This document shows, one piece after another, positions 1-9,800 of a stretch of DNA of 64,000 bases; the first letter of the stretch is position 1, and every line of letters begins with the position of its first letter. Origin of the DNA: Inonotus obliquus. Its lineage: Eukaryota > Basidiomycota > Agaricomycetes > Hymenochaetales > Hymenochaetaceae. The stretch lies in the NCBI GenBank assembly GCA_032164295.1, contig JAJHTX010000006.1:2356001-2420000 (forward strand), in the 5' to 3' direction. The translations under genes and the position numbers were made by a program. The notes beneath the pieces are model-generated. The model saw only the letters and a program-made list of their open reading frames with translations. It was not told where the DNA came from and did no database searches.

Positions 1-1151
1 GGGTAGTTGCGCAGAAATCATCGGCCTGGTCAGCCGCGCCTCAGCACGAGTCGGGTCCCTGATTTCCAAGGCAGGATTTGTAGCCGGCTCTATTGCGAAA
101 CGCTGACTCGTGTTTGCTGATACTAGCAAGGCTTGGCCGGCTGCCACCAATAGAATTCGGGCGAAGAGACGAGATGAGATACTCTGATACCACTGAGTCG
201 AGGTTGCAGCTCGCTGGTCAACATCGATTCAGTACCCGGGGAACAGCCGTGTACCACCGCATTTGCCCAAAGGACCGGGTCCGAAACTAGTAGTGCGGTG
301 AACATTCAATTTCGCCAAGACTTTGATGATGCACAGGATCCCAGTTCTAAATCCGATTGATCGCGTGTTGGTTGCACACAATTCCATCGTCCAAGAGAGC
401 GCTCGATGCCGGACTCTCTTGCAATCAGCCAGAGACAACAGCACAGAAATTGCCAACTCTTCTATTCGAGGGACGCAAGGGACAGAAATTCATAAGATTG
501 AAGAATCCACAACAACGGAAAATATACTTCTTACATAATCATTACACGTCGCACGTGAAGGTCCAGCCAATTGGTTCAATGGTTGTGGGCAGGGGACGGC
601 AGCTTGGCCATGTTTCTGTTCCCATCTTAATCCCTCTATGCTGAGACGAAACGAAGTCAAAAGACCGTCATTCTACATACTCACCGACCAGCAGTATTAA
701 ATTGATGGAATCATGATGAGAGGGGATAAGTTGGCTATCATTGTGCTATGTTGATGAAGTCCAGTTCGCAGATGTGGAAGTAGCTGGGGCGTTTCTTGTG
801 CTCTTGAACGAACGCCAAGTAGGTTTCTGAGCTTGTTGGTGTTGTGAGTGGAACACCGAGTACGCCGAAGAGGGCGGGAGGTGGCACGGGCGAATTGTTC
901 TACAAAAGGATGTCAGCATGCGATTCTCTACCCACGGTCATGACGCGGTTATTTTCCAATTGTTGCGGTCTTGTCACTGTGTGGCATGCACTACCTTTAC
1001 TTAGCACAGTCTTCATCGCCTCTGTTGCTCACCGCCTGAGGATATCAGCCCTCTTCCTCTCTTCTTTATACGCTCACCATTATCTTCTGGTCCCTCTCTC
1101 ATACTCTACGTCTTAGTCTCGTGGTCAGACTCTACAGCTGAGTAAAGGAGA
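1..1151. other. No recognisable gene; upstream region of the tetraspan gene
   Basis: Only short, mutually overlapping frames are open on both strands and none gives a recognisable protein or plausible exon chain. The last few hundred bases are pyrimidine-rich and presumably contain the promoter and 5' UTR of the gene starting at 1152. The left end may belong to a gene lying outside the window, but I see no splice-consistent exon. Confidence 0.5.
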
Positions 1152-2627
1152 ATGGGCAACTGTGTGACAGACTGGATATTCAGGCGTCAGCGCTTCTGTT
1201 GCTGCTTGCCTGCGCGTCTCGGGGCAGCTGTCCTTGCGTTTCTTAGCGTCATTCTTTCAGGCCTTCTCGCGATCATCATCTGGCTGGAAGTTGCCTGTAA
1301 GTGTCCTGAACACCATGTTACCTGCATCACGAGTCGTTAGCTGATGGATCTGCATTGATCTTTGTGCATTTGTGATGCAGCAGCAAATGAGTACATGGAA
1401 GGCAAAGAGAAGACAGCGTTTATACTTGCTGGTATCCTGGAGACCGTCTTGTTCATTGCATCTGTCCTGGGGTGAGTCCTACTACTTATCCAATTTGGAG
1501 GGAGTTTCGTACGGACAAATGTCCGGCACATCACGCCACGGGGCTGTGCTTGGGTCGCGGGCTAAGCGAGTTGGTGTTGGCAGACTGTGAAGACTATTTC
1601 CCTTTCTGGGTGATAGAGTGCTTTTGGCATCGTGCCAGAATAAAGCTTGCTGATGTAGCGTGTGTTATAAGACCTCCCGTGTCATTCTGAATAATGTTTC
1701 TTTCGAATTCGAGCTGCCATTTGCAGAGCAATGTTACTGACGGACTATCATTGTCCAGCTTCATCGGAACCTGTGCGAGGAAACAGTTATTTGTCGCCAT
1801 CTTCGCCACCTTCCTTTATGTCCACTTCTTCATTAACCTTGGCGTTGCTGCGTACTTCTTATGGATGATCACTCGCACGGCAAATAAGGACATCGTCGCG
1901 TTTTGTGAACAAGGTATACGCAACCAGCAGGGGCAGGATCAATGCAGAGGACTGCTGAAGATTACGAAGGGAGTGTATTGGGGTGTCTCACTCTTAGTAC
2001 TTGCAGTCGAAGCTTGTATGTCACCCTTTCTGATTCTTTCCATGACTAACACCATTAATGTTCACGTGAATAGATTGCGCACTCGTTGTAACGCGGTACT
2101 TGAATCAGTTACGATACGAAAAGCGTGATATACGACAGTCGCGATTGAATGCGAGGCAAAGTGCTTATGACGCCTATCATGCCCGATTCTCATCACCCGG
2201 TTCGGTCGTCTCAGAAACGCAGGCCAAGCACTATTCAGCTCTTAGTGACCTTGAGTCGGACAAGGAGGGGCTGCTCAACGCACCACACGTGCAACCATTC
2301 GACCCATATGCTGTTTATGATCCACATCGACGAAGCTACTCGGAGACGTCAACACTTTCCCCGGCTCCGTCTGGCCGGAGTAAGACGCACTTTGACGAGC
2401 ATGCCAAAAAGAAGTACCACCGCAACGCGGCCGAGGCGCAGCTTACTAGCAGGAGTGTCGATGTGGATTCTGACTCGAGCGCTGAGCAATCGCAGCAAGA
2501 GAGGGGTCGGGATAGTACGATTTCAACTCTCCCTCCTGGCGCTGCGCCTGCTGTCCAGCCTACGAGTCGGTCTCGTGAATCGTCTTTGGCTCCTGCTGTT
2601 CCACCTCCTCCCGCTTACAAATTCTAG
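1152..2627 (+). CDS. Four-helix membrane protein with N-terminal acylation motif
   Basis: Function unknown. The model has four exons (1152-1296, 1381-1471, 1729-2015, 2074-2627) with phases that join cleanly into about 358 residues. Four hydrophobic helices fall near residues 23-48, 60-78, 99-125 and 159-183. Two cysteines (138, 151) lie in the segment between helices 3 and 4. The C-terminal half, about 170 residues, is polar, Ser/Pro-rich and probably disordered in the cytosol. The start reads MGNCVT, which fits the N-myristoylation rule (Gly2, Thr6) with a palmitoylatable Cys4, and CCC follows at residues 16-18. Similar cysteine-rich tetraspan proteins of unknown function are, to my knowledge, common in Agaricomycetes. 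The exon 2/3 junction uses the second AG of a CAGAG acceptor; the first would shift the frame. A plasma-membrane or vesicle role is only inferred. Confidence 0.75.
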
Positions 2628-3247
2628 ATGTGATGGAAGGATTTTTTGACCCTCCGTGTGCTTGTTCCGAGGTATTCTTGGACCTTTATGTAGTCGCTTC
2701 CTTACATATATATGTCTGTCCAAAGGCCTTCTGTGTTCGTATATGTTTTCTTGGACTTTATCCTCCTCGTTTACCCTCTGCGTGACTACTGTTTATACGT
2801 ATGTACGAACGATGTTGACATGAATTTCGAATTTGATTATTATGCGTGTTACGTAATGAAATAATCGGCGCGTCGATCGGTAATACCAAGTTAAGTAACG
2901 TGTGGTATTTCGCTCTTGGTCACGACTTGGACTTTGCAAGGAAGGCTCAACCTCTGGGTGACTCCTCCTTCTTTTACACGCAAGTCGTACGGGGCGTGCG
3001 ACCTGGTAGAGCTTAGAAGTATCAGAAGACGACTCGAGTGGTGTCGGTTGAGATGCCATGCCGATACGATATCATGCCCAGCGGAAGCATGTCATCTCTT
3101 CGGTGAGCACGAGTTTGCGCTTTTTCGAAAAGGAGTGAGACTGATTGTTGAATGTGGTGATTCATTTGGATAACTCTCGGGTTGAATTGGTGGTTTTTTG
3201 TTGACTGGAATCGGTCTGACGTGGAACTGGTTTGATGATGTTCTTTC
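2628..3247. other. Intergenic stretch, probable 5' end of the Dsc4-like gene
   Basis: No independent gene is visible. The region has a T-rich 3' flank of the preceding gene followed by mixed sequence. A missing first exon of the next gene probably lies here, because its coding frame opens without an in-frame ATG. One candidate is the ATG at 3089 followed by a GTGAGC donor, but I could not confirm the matching acceptor. Confidence 0.4.
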
Positions 3248-4465
3248 TTGTCGTGTAATTGGGAAAATGTGGTACGCATCACACGACATGATCGTACACA
3301 ACCGCCCACCTTGAATCGAATTCAACATACCCGAACAAACGATCAACAGCTCGACAGCCTCCTCTACGAACTCCATACACTCTCCTTCCTCCTCTCTCCG
3401 AGTATATTCGTACTCCTCTGTCGGTGTATCACACAACTCCAATTCGCTCGTGTTCGAGAACTCGATGGTCGACGCTCATTACGATTTTGGGTCTCGCTTG
3501 TATTTATGGTTAATGCGAGTGCCGTATGGACACATGCGTTCGGTGCAAATGGGGGACAAGGAGGACATGGTGAGAAGGGAATCGTACTTGATTTCATTGG
3601 GTTGGGTGAGTTTAAACCTCTACTGATTTCTTATAGAGATATTTTTCTTCTTGCGTGTTTGCCAAATTTCTTTCTACTTATGTGTCTTTCACAACTAGGG
3701 TACAAACCAGCAAGATTCCAGCTACTACTGCTGGACGCGACCATTATATTCCTTCAAACGATTCTTACAGCAATCTCCTATGAAACGTCACTTGCATTCG
3801 CAATGCCCTCGGACGTCGACGATCCTCTCCTACCCTCTTCCTCTCTACCATCGAATACGGACCGCACGGAAGAGACCGCCCCGTTCCTTCCGTACACTTC
3901 ACCCGACACGTCGATCGCGACGACAAGCTCGAGTATCACATACCCTCCGACACCACCCATGGATTCCTCTTCTTCCACCAACCTCACAGCTTCATCAAGC
4001 GACCAGCCATCCTTCGATAGTACAAAACGAAGACCCAGGGACCCGCTCCCCCCTCGCATACCAATAATTGATCTTTCGCTCCGCCATGTTATCAATCGGC
4101 TTACGTCGCCAATCCCTGAGCCGCCCTCACGAACTGGTTTGGGAGCCAACGAAGGACTAGACGGAGGAGACGATGCGCTTGCCATGTTGCGTCTGCCGTT
4201 GCCGAATACGGCGTCTGCAAGAGTAGGGAATGCTCTAAGGATACTTGCGACGGCGAGGCAGAGACAAAGGGACAGGGAGAGGGAGCAACAGAGGGAGGCG
4301 AGACGATTAAGGCGGGGGACAAGTGGTGTCGACGGAGAGAGAAGAGGGAGACGGAGGAGTTTGGGTGATGGTGATAATGGACGAGATGATTTGGGGGATC
4401 GAGGCGACGAAAGGCCAAGAGGGGGTCGAATACCAGGTGCTATTGAAGATGAGGACGAAGGATGA
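3248..4465 (+). CDS. dsc4: DUF1746 membrane protein, Dsc E3 ligase subunit 4-like
   Basis: DUF1746 proteins include Dsc4 of the fission-yeast Dsc complex, a Golgi/endosomal membrane ubiquitin ligase that helps activate the sterol regulator SREBP. The conserved core is visible: LDSLLYELHTLSFLLSP, then RSLRFW, VWTHAFG, VLDFIG and a segment starting FQLLLLDATIIFLQ. These make three hydrophobic helices. An in-frame 93-nt intron (3606-3698) interrupts the core after FIGL; reading through it would insert 31 residues that disrupt the motif. The C-terminal part is acidic/Ser-rich and then strongly Arg-rich (residues near RQRQRDREREQQ), so probably disordered. The frame opens at 3248 on TTG with no in-frame ATG before the core, so the true start lies in an unresolved upstream exon. 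The gene converges on the NDUFAF8-like gene with about 150 bp between the two ends. The family call is firm; the exact Dsc4 orthology is moderately sure. Confidence 0.75.
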   Translation: MSCNWENVVRITRHDRTQPPTLNRIQHTRTNDQQLDSLLYELHTLSFLLSPSIFVLLCRCITQLQFARVRELDGRRSLRFWVSLVFMVNASAVWTHAFGANGGQGGHGEKGIVLDFIGLGEFKPLLISYRDIFLLACLPNFFLLMCLSQLGYKPARFQLLLLDATIIFLQTILTAISYETSLAFAMPSDVDDPLLPSSSLPSNTDRTEETAPFLPYTSPDTSIATTSSSITYPPTPPMDSSSSTNLTASSSDQPSFDSTKRRPRDPLPPRIPIIDLSLRHVINRLTSPIPEPPSRTGLGANEGLDGGDDALAMLRLPLPNTASARVGNALRILATARQRQRDREREQQREARRLRRGTSGVDGERRGRRRSLGDGDNGRDDLGDRGDERPRGGRIPGAIEDEDEG

Positions 4466-4618
4466 TTCTTTTCTACGCTGTCGTCGTCTGGTGGATGTCC
4501 GTACATGCTTTCGACCTTATTCCACATTTCCAGACGCCTGTAGTTGTATCGATACTACTTATGTCCAACTGGCATCTAATTATAATGGATTTTTCTATTC
4601 TCCAACGTAGCAGCTGCG

Positions 4619-4935
4619 TCACCAATTCCGCTTCATCTAGGATACCCAAGCAAAAAGAACAATAAAAACAGTCAGATACTCTCTAGACCCAATAACGGTA
4701 CGCTAGAAATGCTTACAGCTTCCCTCAAGCACTTCCCAAAAGCCTCAAACTCCGCCTTACACGCATCTTTCCTAACGTCTTGATAGGTCCCAACAATGCA
4801 CTTCCCATACGCACTCGCCTGTGCTGCGCATGTTGTTGTTGAATGCAACGCCAGACGGCGAATGGGTTTTGTCGTTTTCTCCGCTGCTACGGAGGAAAAT
4901 GATGAGAATTGGGAGACGGGAAGGAGAGGAGACAT
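4619..4935 (-). CDS. NDUFAF8: Twin CX9C mitochondrial protein, NDUFAF8-like
   Basis: This is a small CHCH-type protein of 78 residues, probably imported into the mitochondrial intermembrane space by the Mia40 relay. NDUFAF8 relatives assist assembly of respiratory complex I. Two exact CX9C motifs are visible (Cys36/Cys46 and Cys59/Cys69), each with the family-typical aromatic-Gly-Lys-Cys ending (AYGKC, AFGKC). Exon 1 is 4935-4717. An 80-nt intron with donor GTAAGC and acceptor CCTAG leads to a tiny last exon (4636-4619) encoding MKRNW and a stop, matching the basic, Trp-ending tail I expect in fungal relatives. Reading through the donor would instead add a tail that looks intronic. A MITE lies 42 bp upstream of the start codon, so core promoter or 5' UTR sequence has been displaced. 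Confidence 0.75.
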
Positions 4936-4975
4936 GGACGTCGTTTGTAGAGTAGAGGTAGAGAATCGTAAACGG

Positions 4976-5437
4976 TACAGCTAGTTCAGTAAATCATGTC
5001 ACTCTGCATTTTTCTCTCGTACTTTCGTGCAGGGTCCATCCAAATGGGGAAGCCCCTGATCTCTATGGTGATCTCTTACAAATGAGTACAAACGAGGATA
5101 AGTGAGTGATCGGCTGCACCAAATTGGTAAAAGGTCTGTGACCGACTTTCGATAGAAGCCGTGACATGCAATGTACAGCAGCTTGTTGCGTCACATTGGT
5201 AATGTATAACAGGGGGATGTTCAACTTTGTTGTATTATTTATCGGTAGTGCCGTTATTCTGCACAATCCTGTGTTGAGGAATGTGATGCTCTTCCGTTTG
5301 CTTCCTGCCCACAACCAGTTGTGCAGAGAAAGAGGTCGGGGCAGAGAGTAGGACATGGGTCTACCCAAAAAGGCAGGACCCTGCACTGGTGTACACGAAA
5401 AACTTGCAGAGTGACATGATTTACTGAACTAGCTGTA
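4976..5437. mobile_element. 458-bp MITE-like element with TA target duplication
   Basis: The element spans 4978-5435 and is flanked by TA on each side (4976-4977 and 5436-5437). The terminal inverted repeats begin CAGCTAGTTCAG and are identical over 31 bp; a further shared block, GTGCAGGGTCC, lies about 20 bp inside. No transposase frame is present, so it is non-autonomous. TA duplication and small size fit a Tc1/mariner-type (Stowaway-like) MITE. The near-perfect ends suggest a fairly recent insertion. It sits in the promoter side of the minus-strand NDUFAF8-like gene. Confidence 0.8.
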
Positions 5438-6350
5438 AAGAGACAGAACACTCTGATCGCCATTACCGCATTTCGTAGTTAGCGATCAGCACAGAGACCA
5501 ATTGTGACCGTAACGCTCCCGTTATAAAAGTCGCGCGTTACTCACTTACTGTCACGGTCCCGTTATGACCACTTCCTCGTCCATACTTGGCTCAATGCTC
5601 ACTTGGGGAAGTTGCGCCAATGATGATATCAGCATCAAAGATCACAACTCAGCGGGGACAAGTCATCCTCATGGGGCTTTGAGAGACACCAGCACGGATC
5701 CCGGGTGCTGGCCGGAGTGTTGCAACCTGCTTGGCGCTGTGCGAGGCTCCCCTCCGGCAGACAAGGAATCAGAGCGGGCGACTCGCAAATTTTATCACTT
5801 GTCAGAGCACTGATCAAAGGCTACAAGGCCTCTTGGGATGAGATTGATATCAAGACGTTGTCGATGTGCATAGTAGCTAGTACAATAGTTGAAGCGGGAA
5901 ATTAATTCTCATTGCAGCCACGGGACAAGAAAATGGCGCAGATGTGATCCTAGACAGAGTCCACGGATTGATTATTGATCTCGGTGGATGATGAAGTTTC
6001 AGTAATGCATTTTACGGCCTGGACTTATTTTTTCATAGCCTGCCCAGATCTACTTACAGCCAGCGTCTGATAAAGTACATGTATGCGCAGTCCCCTACAA
6101 TCTCCCTACGAAGTGATAGTCCCACCCAGACTCCCAGTCATGACAATTGAACCGAAAGCAGGCACACTACATAATATTCAAATGCATTGTGGGAATACTG
6201 CTATAACATCGACAGGTGGAGACACTGTCATGTCGGAGGTCACTACAACATAAATACCTCAGTACTTTCTGCTAATGTCAGTGCCCGTCAAAATGGTACA
6301 TGAGACACTCAAACTACTTTTGACTTAAAGTCTCCGATTCCTACACGAAT
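5438..6350. other. No recognisable gene
   Basis: The stretch between the MITE and the F-box relic shows no conserved protein and no convincing splice chain. A frame at 5565-5813 is open but has no recognisable motif. A cluster of alternating GTGACCG/GTAACG/GTCACGG elements lies near 5500-5575; its meaning is unknown. Confidence 0.4.
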
Positions 6351-7705
6351 ATGCTCTTGCCGGAGATACTATGCAACATATTTTTGAAGACCACACTGAG
6401 AGATGACGTTACCCATGAATATGACAAAACTATCTTTCTATATTCCAAAACCATTTCAACAACTCTTTGCATCACCCATGTCTGCCACTACTGGAGCGGA
6501 ATCTCTCTTTCCTGCCATGAAACACGGTTGCACCTTCATTTTAATCACTTGCAGTTCGTCGAGCATGGGAAGAAAGAGATGATTCTGGAAGTTTTTAATA
6601 CGTGGTTGGCGAGAATGAACGATGGGCCACTCAATTTCATGATCAACATGAATTTCAACCGTACTTACGGATGGCTTAAAAATCGTTACAAGATGAGCGA
6701 TGAAGATCACCGAGTCGCCGAATACGTTCTCACGAAGCCTGTCGAGAATCACATCGCTGGAAGCACATGCACCTTGATTTCGTCGACGTGCAGTTTTCAT
6801 CGCAGATTACGAGATTAGGATTGACCAACATGCCGCTCTTGACAGTGGAAGGATCTCGATCGCCGCACACCGTGCTCGATTTCACTCAGTCTTGGAGGCT
6901 GAGACGTTTAACTATTTCTCAAATCAGTTTCAAGTTATCGACGTGTGGTAGGTTGGCACATTCGGAGCGCCTCTCGTTATCACTTCCTGGGTGAACTATT
7001 GCTCCTGGGTACATCCCTCTAGGCCTTAACTTCTTGAGGAATGCCCCATCCTTGCAATACTTCTACATCTCCAGCAACTTTGACGCTGCTTCTTCATTGT
7101 CATCGCTGCAATACTTGGATGAAGAACGTATTCGGCGTACCGCCGTCGGTCATCTTTTTTGATGGATTGGAATAATGGTGATCTGCCGGCTACGGTTATC
7201 GATGCTGTGACGCTTCCGTCTTTGGATCGCTTTCATCAATGTTGCAACGTCGGAAACGAGAGGGTGCTTCACTTCCTCCAACGCTCCGCACCTCCCCTCA
7301 CATATTTGTGGTTATGCTGGGAAGACACACGGGAAGAGACTTTGATTGGTATCCTCCGCCTTCTACCCACTCTCTAGAAACTGGATATCTCGGGAGTGGA
7401 ACTGTCTGACCGACTAATTCATGAACTTACTGTCCGGGATGATGCCAGCAATGACAATTTAGACACCCGCGAACGGATCATTTGTCCTAGACTATCGTAG
7501 TTCGTTGTAGATGGATCCTTTTCGGATACCAGCACTTGGCTGGAGCCCTTATTCACTATATTGAAATCGCGAGCCTTCATCCTGGGGGCGTTTGAAACGG
7601 CTTGTTCTTGCACCAAGGATTTGGATTCCTTCAAAGTTCTTCGGACGGCGGACATTGACAGCCACGCTAATCGCATAAACTTGAGCCGTGGCTTCATTCT
7701 CAGAT
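6351..7705 (+). pseudogene. F-box/LRR-like gene relic (plus copy)
   Basis: The first part reads LLPEILCNIFL, an F-box-like start, followed by a helix ending in HVCHYWSGIS, which is the usual F-box pattern of agaricomycete F-box-like proteins. Downstream, leucine-rich segments continue but in different frames (near 6767-6994 and 7159-7705). At least two frame shifts are therefore present. In-frame stop codons occur at 7375-7377 and near 7497. The first replaces a codon that the inverted sister copy reads as Glu (LPTLED versus LPTL-stop-K). No intron of normal form explains the breaks. A living version would be an SCF-type adaptor, but this copy looks dead. Confidence 0.6.
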
Positions 7706-8078
7706 GACTCGTACCGGTGCCATCGTCCTTCCTGAGCAGCCGTGTGGTTTTGTTTTCGTCAAGTATATGTATCCTTGCATAATTTTGCTTATGGTGCTTG
7801 CTATAAATTCTATTATATGAATTTCACTTCTGTCCTGATGCCTATCAAACACAGAAATAGATGCGATTAAATCCACCAATAAAGCCCAAGATTGTCAAAA
7901 TTTCAAGATCAGTAAAAATCACCACAGTAGAAAACACTGCTCACCTCAATGCTTTTAACATAGGATGCCTTCTTGCTCCTATAGCCTCTATGATTCCTGA
8001 ACCAATGATGAAACTTGAAGGGCTCACCCAAATGCTACACTTTCAAATGGTCTCTGCTGAGGTGTATCACCCTCAAAT
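7706..8078. other. Spacer between two inverted F-box relics
   Basis: This 373-bp, AT-rich stretch separates the two relics. A small plus-strand frame (7861-8082) has no recognisable family. It may be the loop of the inverted duplication or a later insertion; neither can be decided from the sequence alone. Confidence 0.35.
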
Positions 8079-8805
8079 TTAAACGCTTTGGAAAATCCGA
8101 TGCGCCCTTAGGACGGACACTCGAGACTTCGCCATGGCGAGCAATTTCCATATATTCGGGTTTCTAGGCGGATACAATCGCAGGTACAAGTCCGATAGCT
8201 CAGGGCAAACGGCGGTGGATCGACCCATTCTATCCGATACAGCGATTTGGCGGAAGAACCAGTCGGATAGCACCACAAAAATTAGCTGGAGGTCCTCGAG
8301 GGTAGGCAAGAGACGGAGGATATCAACTACCTTCTCTTCAGTTGCGTCCACGCATTTTGCGACCAGTCTTGTAAGGGAAGGTGTGGAATGTTGAAAGAAG
8401 CGGTGCAGCGCCTCGCTTCCGACATTTCAACAATAATGCATCTTCTTCAAAGACGCAAAACGTCACGGCGTCGATAATGGCGGCGGGAAGCTATCCACCT
8501 GTGTACGCTGGAAGCTCTAGTCTGTGACATACGGTATCCACGCCTGAGGTCGATAATCCGCCTGGTTGCTGAAGTCATGGAGATTAGAATGCGCGATGCG
8601 GGTTTCGTTCGAGGGTCGACGGATAATACACGCAGATTTGGATGGACCTCAGGAGCTTCAAGCAGGAAAGCAGAGAGTAAATATGTTCCTTCTCAAGGAA
8701 AGGAGGGTCTGAGAAGGACAGATGAACCCGCTCCAAAGTTGGCTGGGGATTATCAGTAATCAGGTCAAAACGGTCGTGATGGACATCCAGACATTTGAAC
8801 CGCAA
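8079..8805 (-). pseudogene. F-box/LRR-like gene relic (minus copy)
   Basis: Read on the minus strand, this segment aligns with 7159-7450 of the plus-strand relic. LPAAIIDAVT matches LPATVIDAVT. NVGSEALHRFFQ matches NVGNERVLHFLQ, and DILRLLPTLEDL matches GILRLLPTL. The copy is broken by a shift near 8475 and an in-frame TGA just before NVGSE. A leucine-rich part of about 90 residues (8351-8079) and another (8805-8584) remain open. The two relics are therefore inverted paralogues that decayed independently. No start region with an F-box is visible here. Confidence 0.55.
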
Positions 8806-9800
8806 CGAATGCGTAAAATCAGCCGTAGTATATAAAGATGAATTTGAACGCAGTTGGCATGTTGGTCGAGTTAAACCCTGGAATCGGAGCGAAAAGACTG
8901 CGCTGTAGCAGGAGAAGACTACGTCCTTCCATCGGTGTTGATTCCGGAGTAGCCTCGCGCTTGCCGAAGATAGCTAAGCGAGACATGCATCGGGGAATGA
9001 CCAATGACGAATACCGATGAGGAATGAGCAACAAGCAATGGTGACAAGTTGACGGATTAAATAATATACAGCGATGCAGCAAAGAAAGAGATCATGCAAG
9101 AGAAGGGGTTGCAGAATGACTGCTGTAGAGACGATGTGTGGCCCCTCCGTCTGTCATCTCGGAGGAAGTAGTGTGAATGTTGAGGAGGTGAAGGAAGACG
9201 TGATAGGTGAATAGGTGAAGGAGGATTACATGCGGGAGGTAGAGGAGAGTTGAGTGGTGAAGCAAGCGTTATGTGTGACACTCCACGTGATTTATTGTCG
9301 TGAGAACACTACGTGAGTGACTGACCGTTTTCGGAATCGGATGCGGATGCAACATCTATCATCTATCCAACCTGCATTATTGAAAGGGTGCCAATCACTC
9401 ATCTAAACTGCAGTGGATGCGCAGATGACTTTTTATCAAGACATTCCAGCACAGACCCGGTGTCGGGGTCGTCTCCTGTTTAGATACAACGGCATCTATA
9501 GGAAACGTTGTCGAATTACTTCCGTATATACAAGTTTTCGGGTCGACTGGTGACGAGTAGCTTACTCCTCACGAGTCTACCAGAAATCGACTCATGGAAA
9601 GTCTTTCCTTCGTTGCCTATACTTGCCTATACTTCCTGTACTCGATCTCGCACAAGGGTAGGAAGGTAGAAATAGGAGGATTGTATCTCGTTTACTGTAC
9701 ATCGCAGATTCTCATGTTAGCGAGCAAATTCATGTGAATGAAACAAGCATTGATAACATTCCGCACACTCAATAACACTTGGACGCTCTAACAAAGTAGT
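8806..9800. other. No recognisable gene
   Basis: No protein family or exon chain is recognisable. Around 9050-9290 the plus strand is unusually purine-rich (runs of GAGG and GAAG), so long frames there are composition artefacts. The right end is the 3' flank of the Nudix gene. Confidence 0.4.

Noticed and set aside
3606..3698. Open read-through in the Dsc4-like gene
   Set aside because: The 93 nt keep the frame but begin GTGAGT, end ACTAG and split a conserved family block, so I treat them as an intron.
3778..4527. 249-codon minus frame opposite the Dsc4-like gene
   Set aside because: It is the shadow of the Ser/Arg-rich coding strand; low complexity makes both strands open.
5565..5813. 82-codon plus-strand frame
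   Set aside because: No known motif, no splice partners, and composition like the surrounding non-coding sequence.
9057..9281. Minus frame rich in Pro and Ser
   Set aside because: It is a product of the purine-rich plus strand at this place, not a protein with recognisable features.
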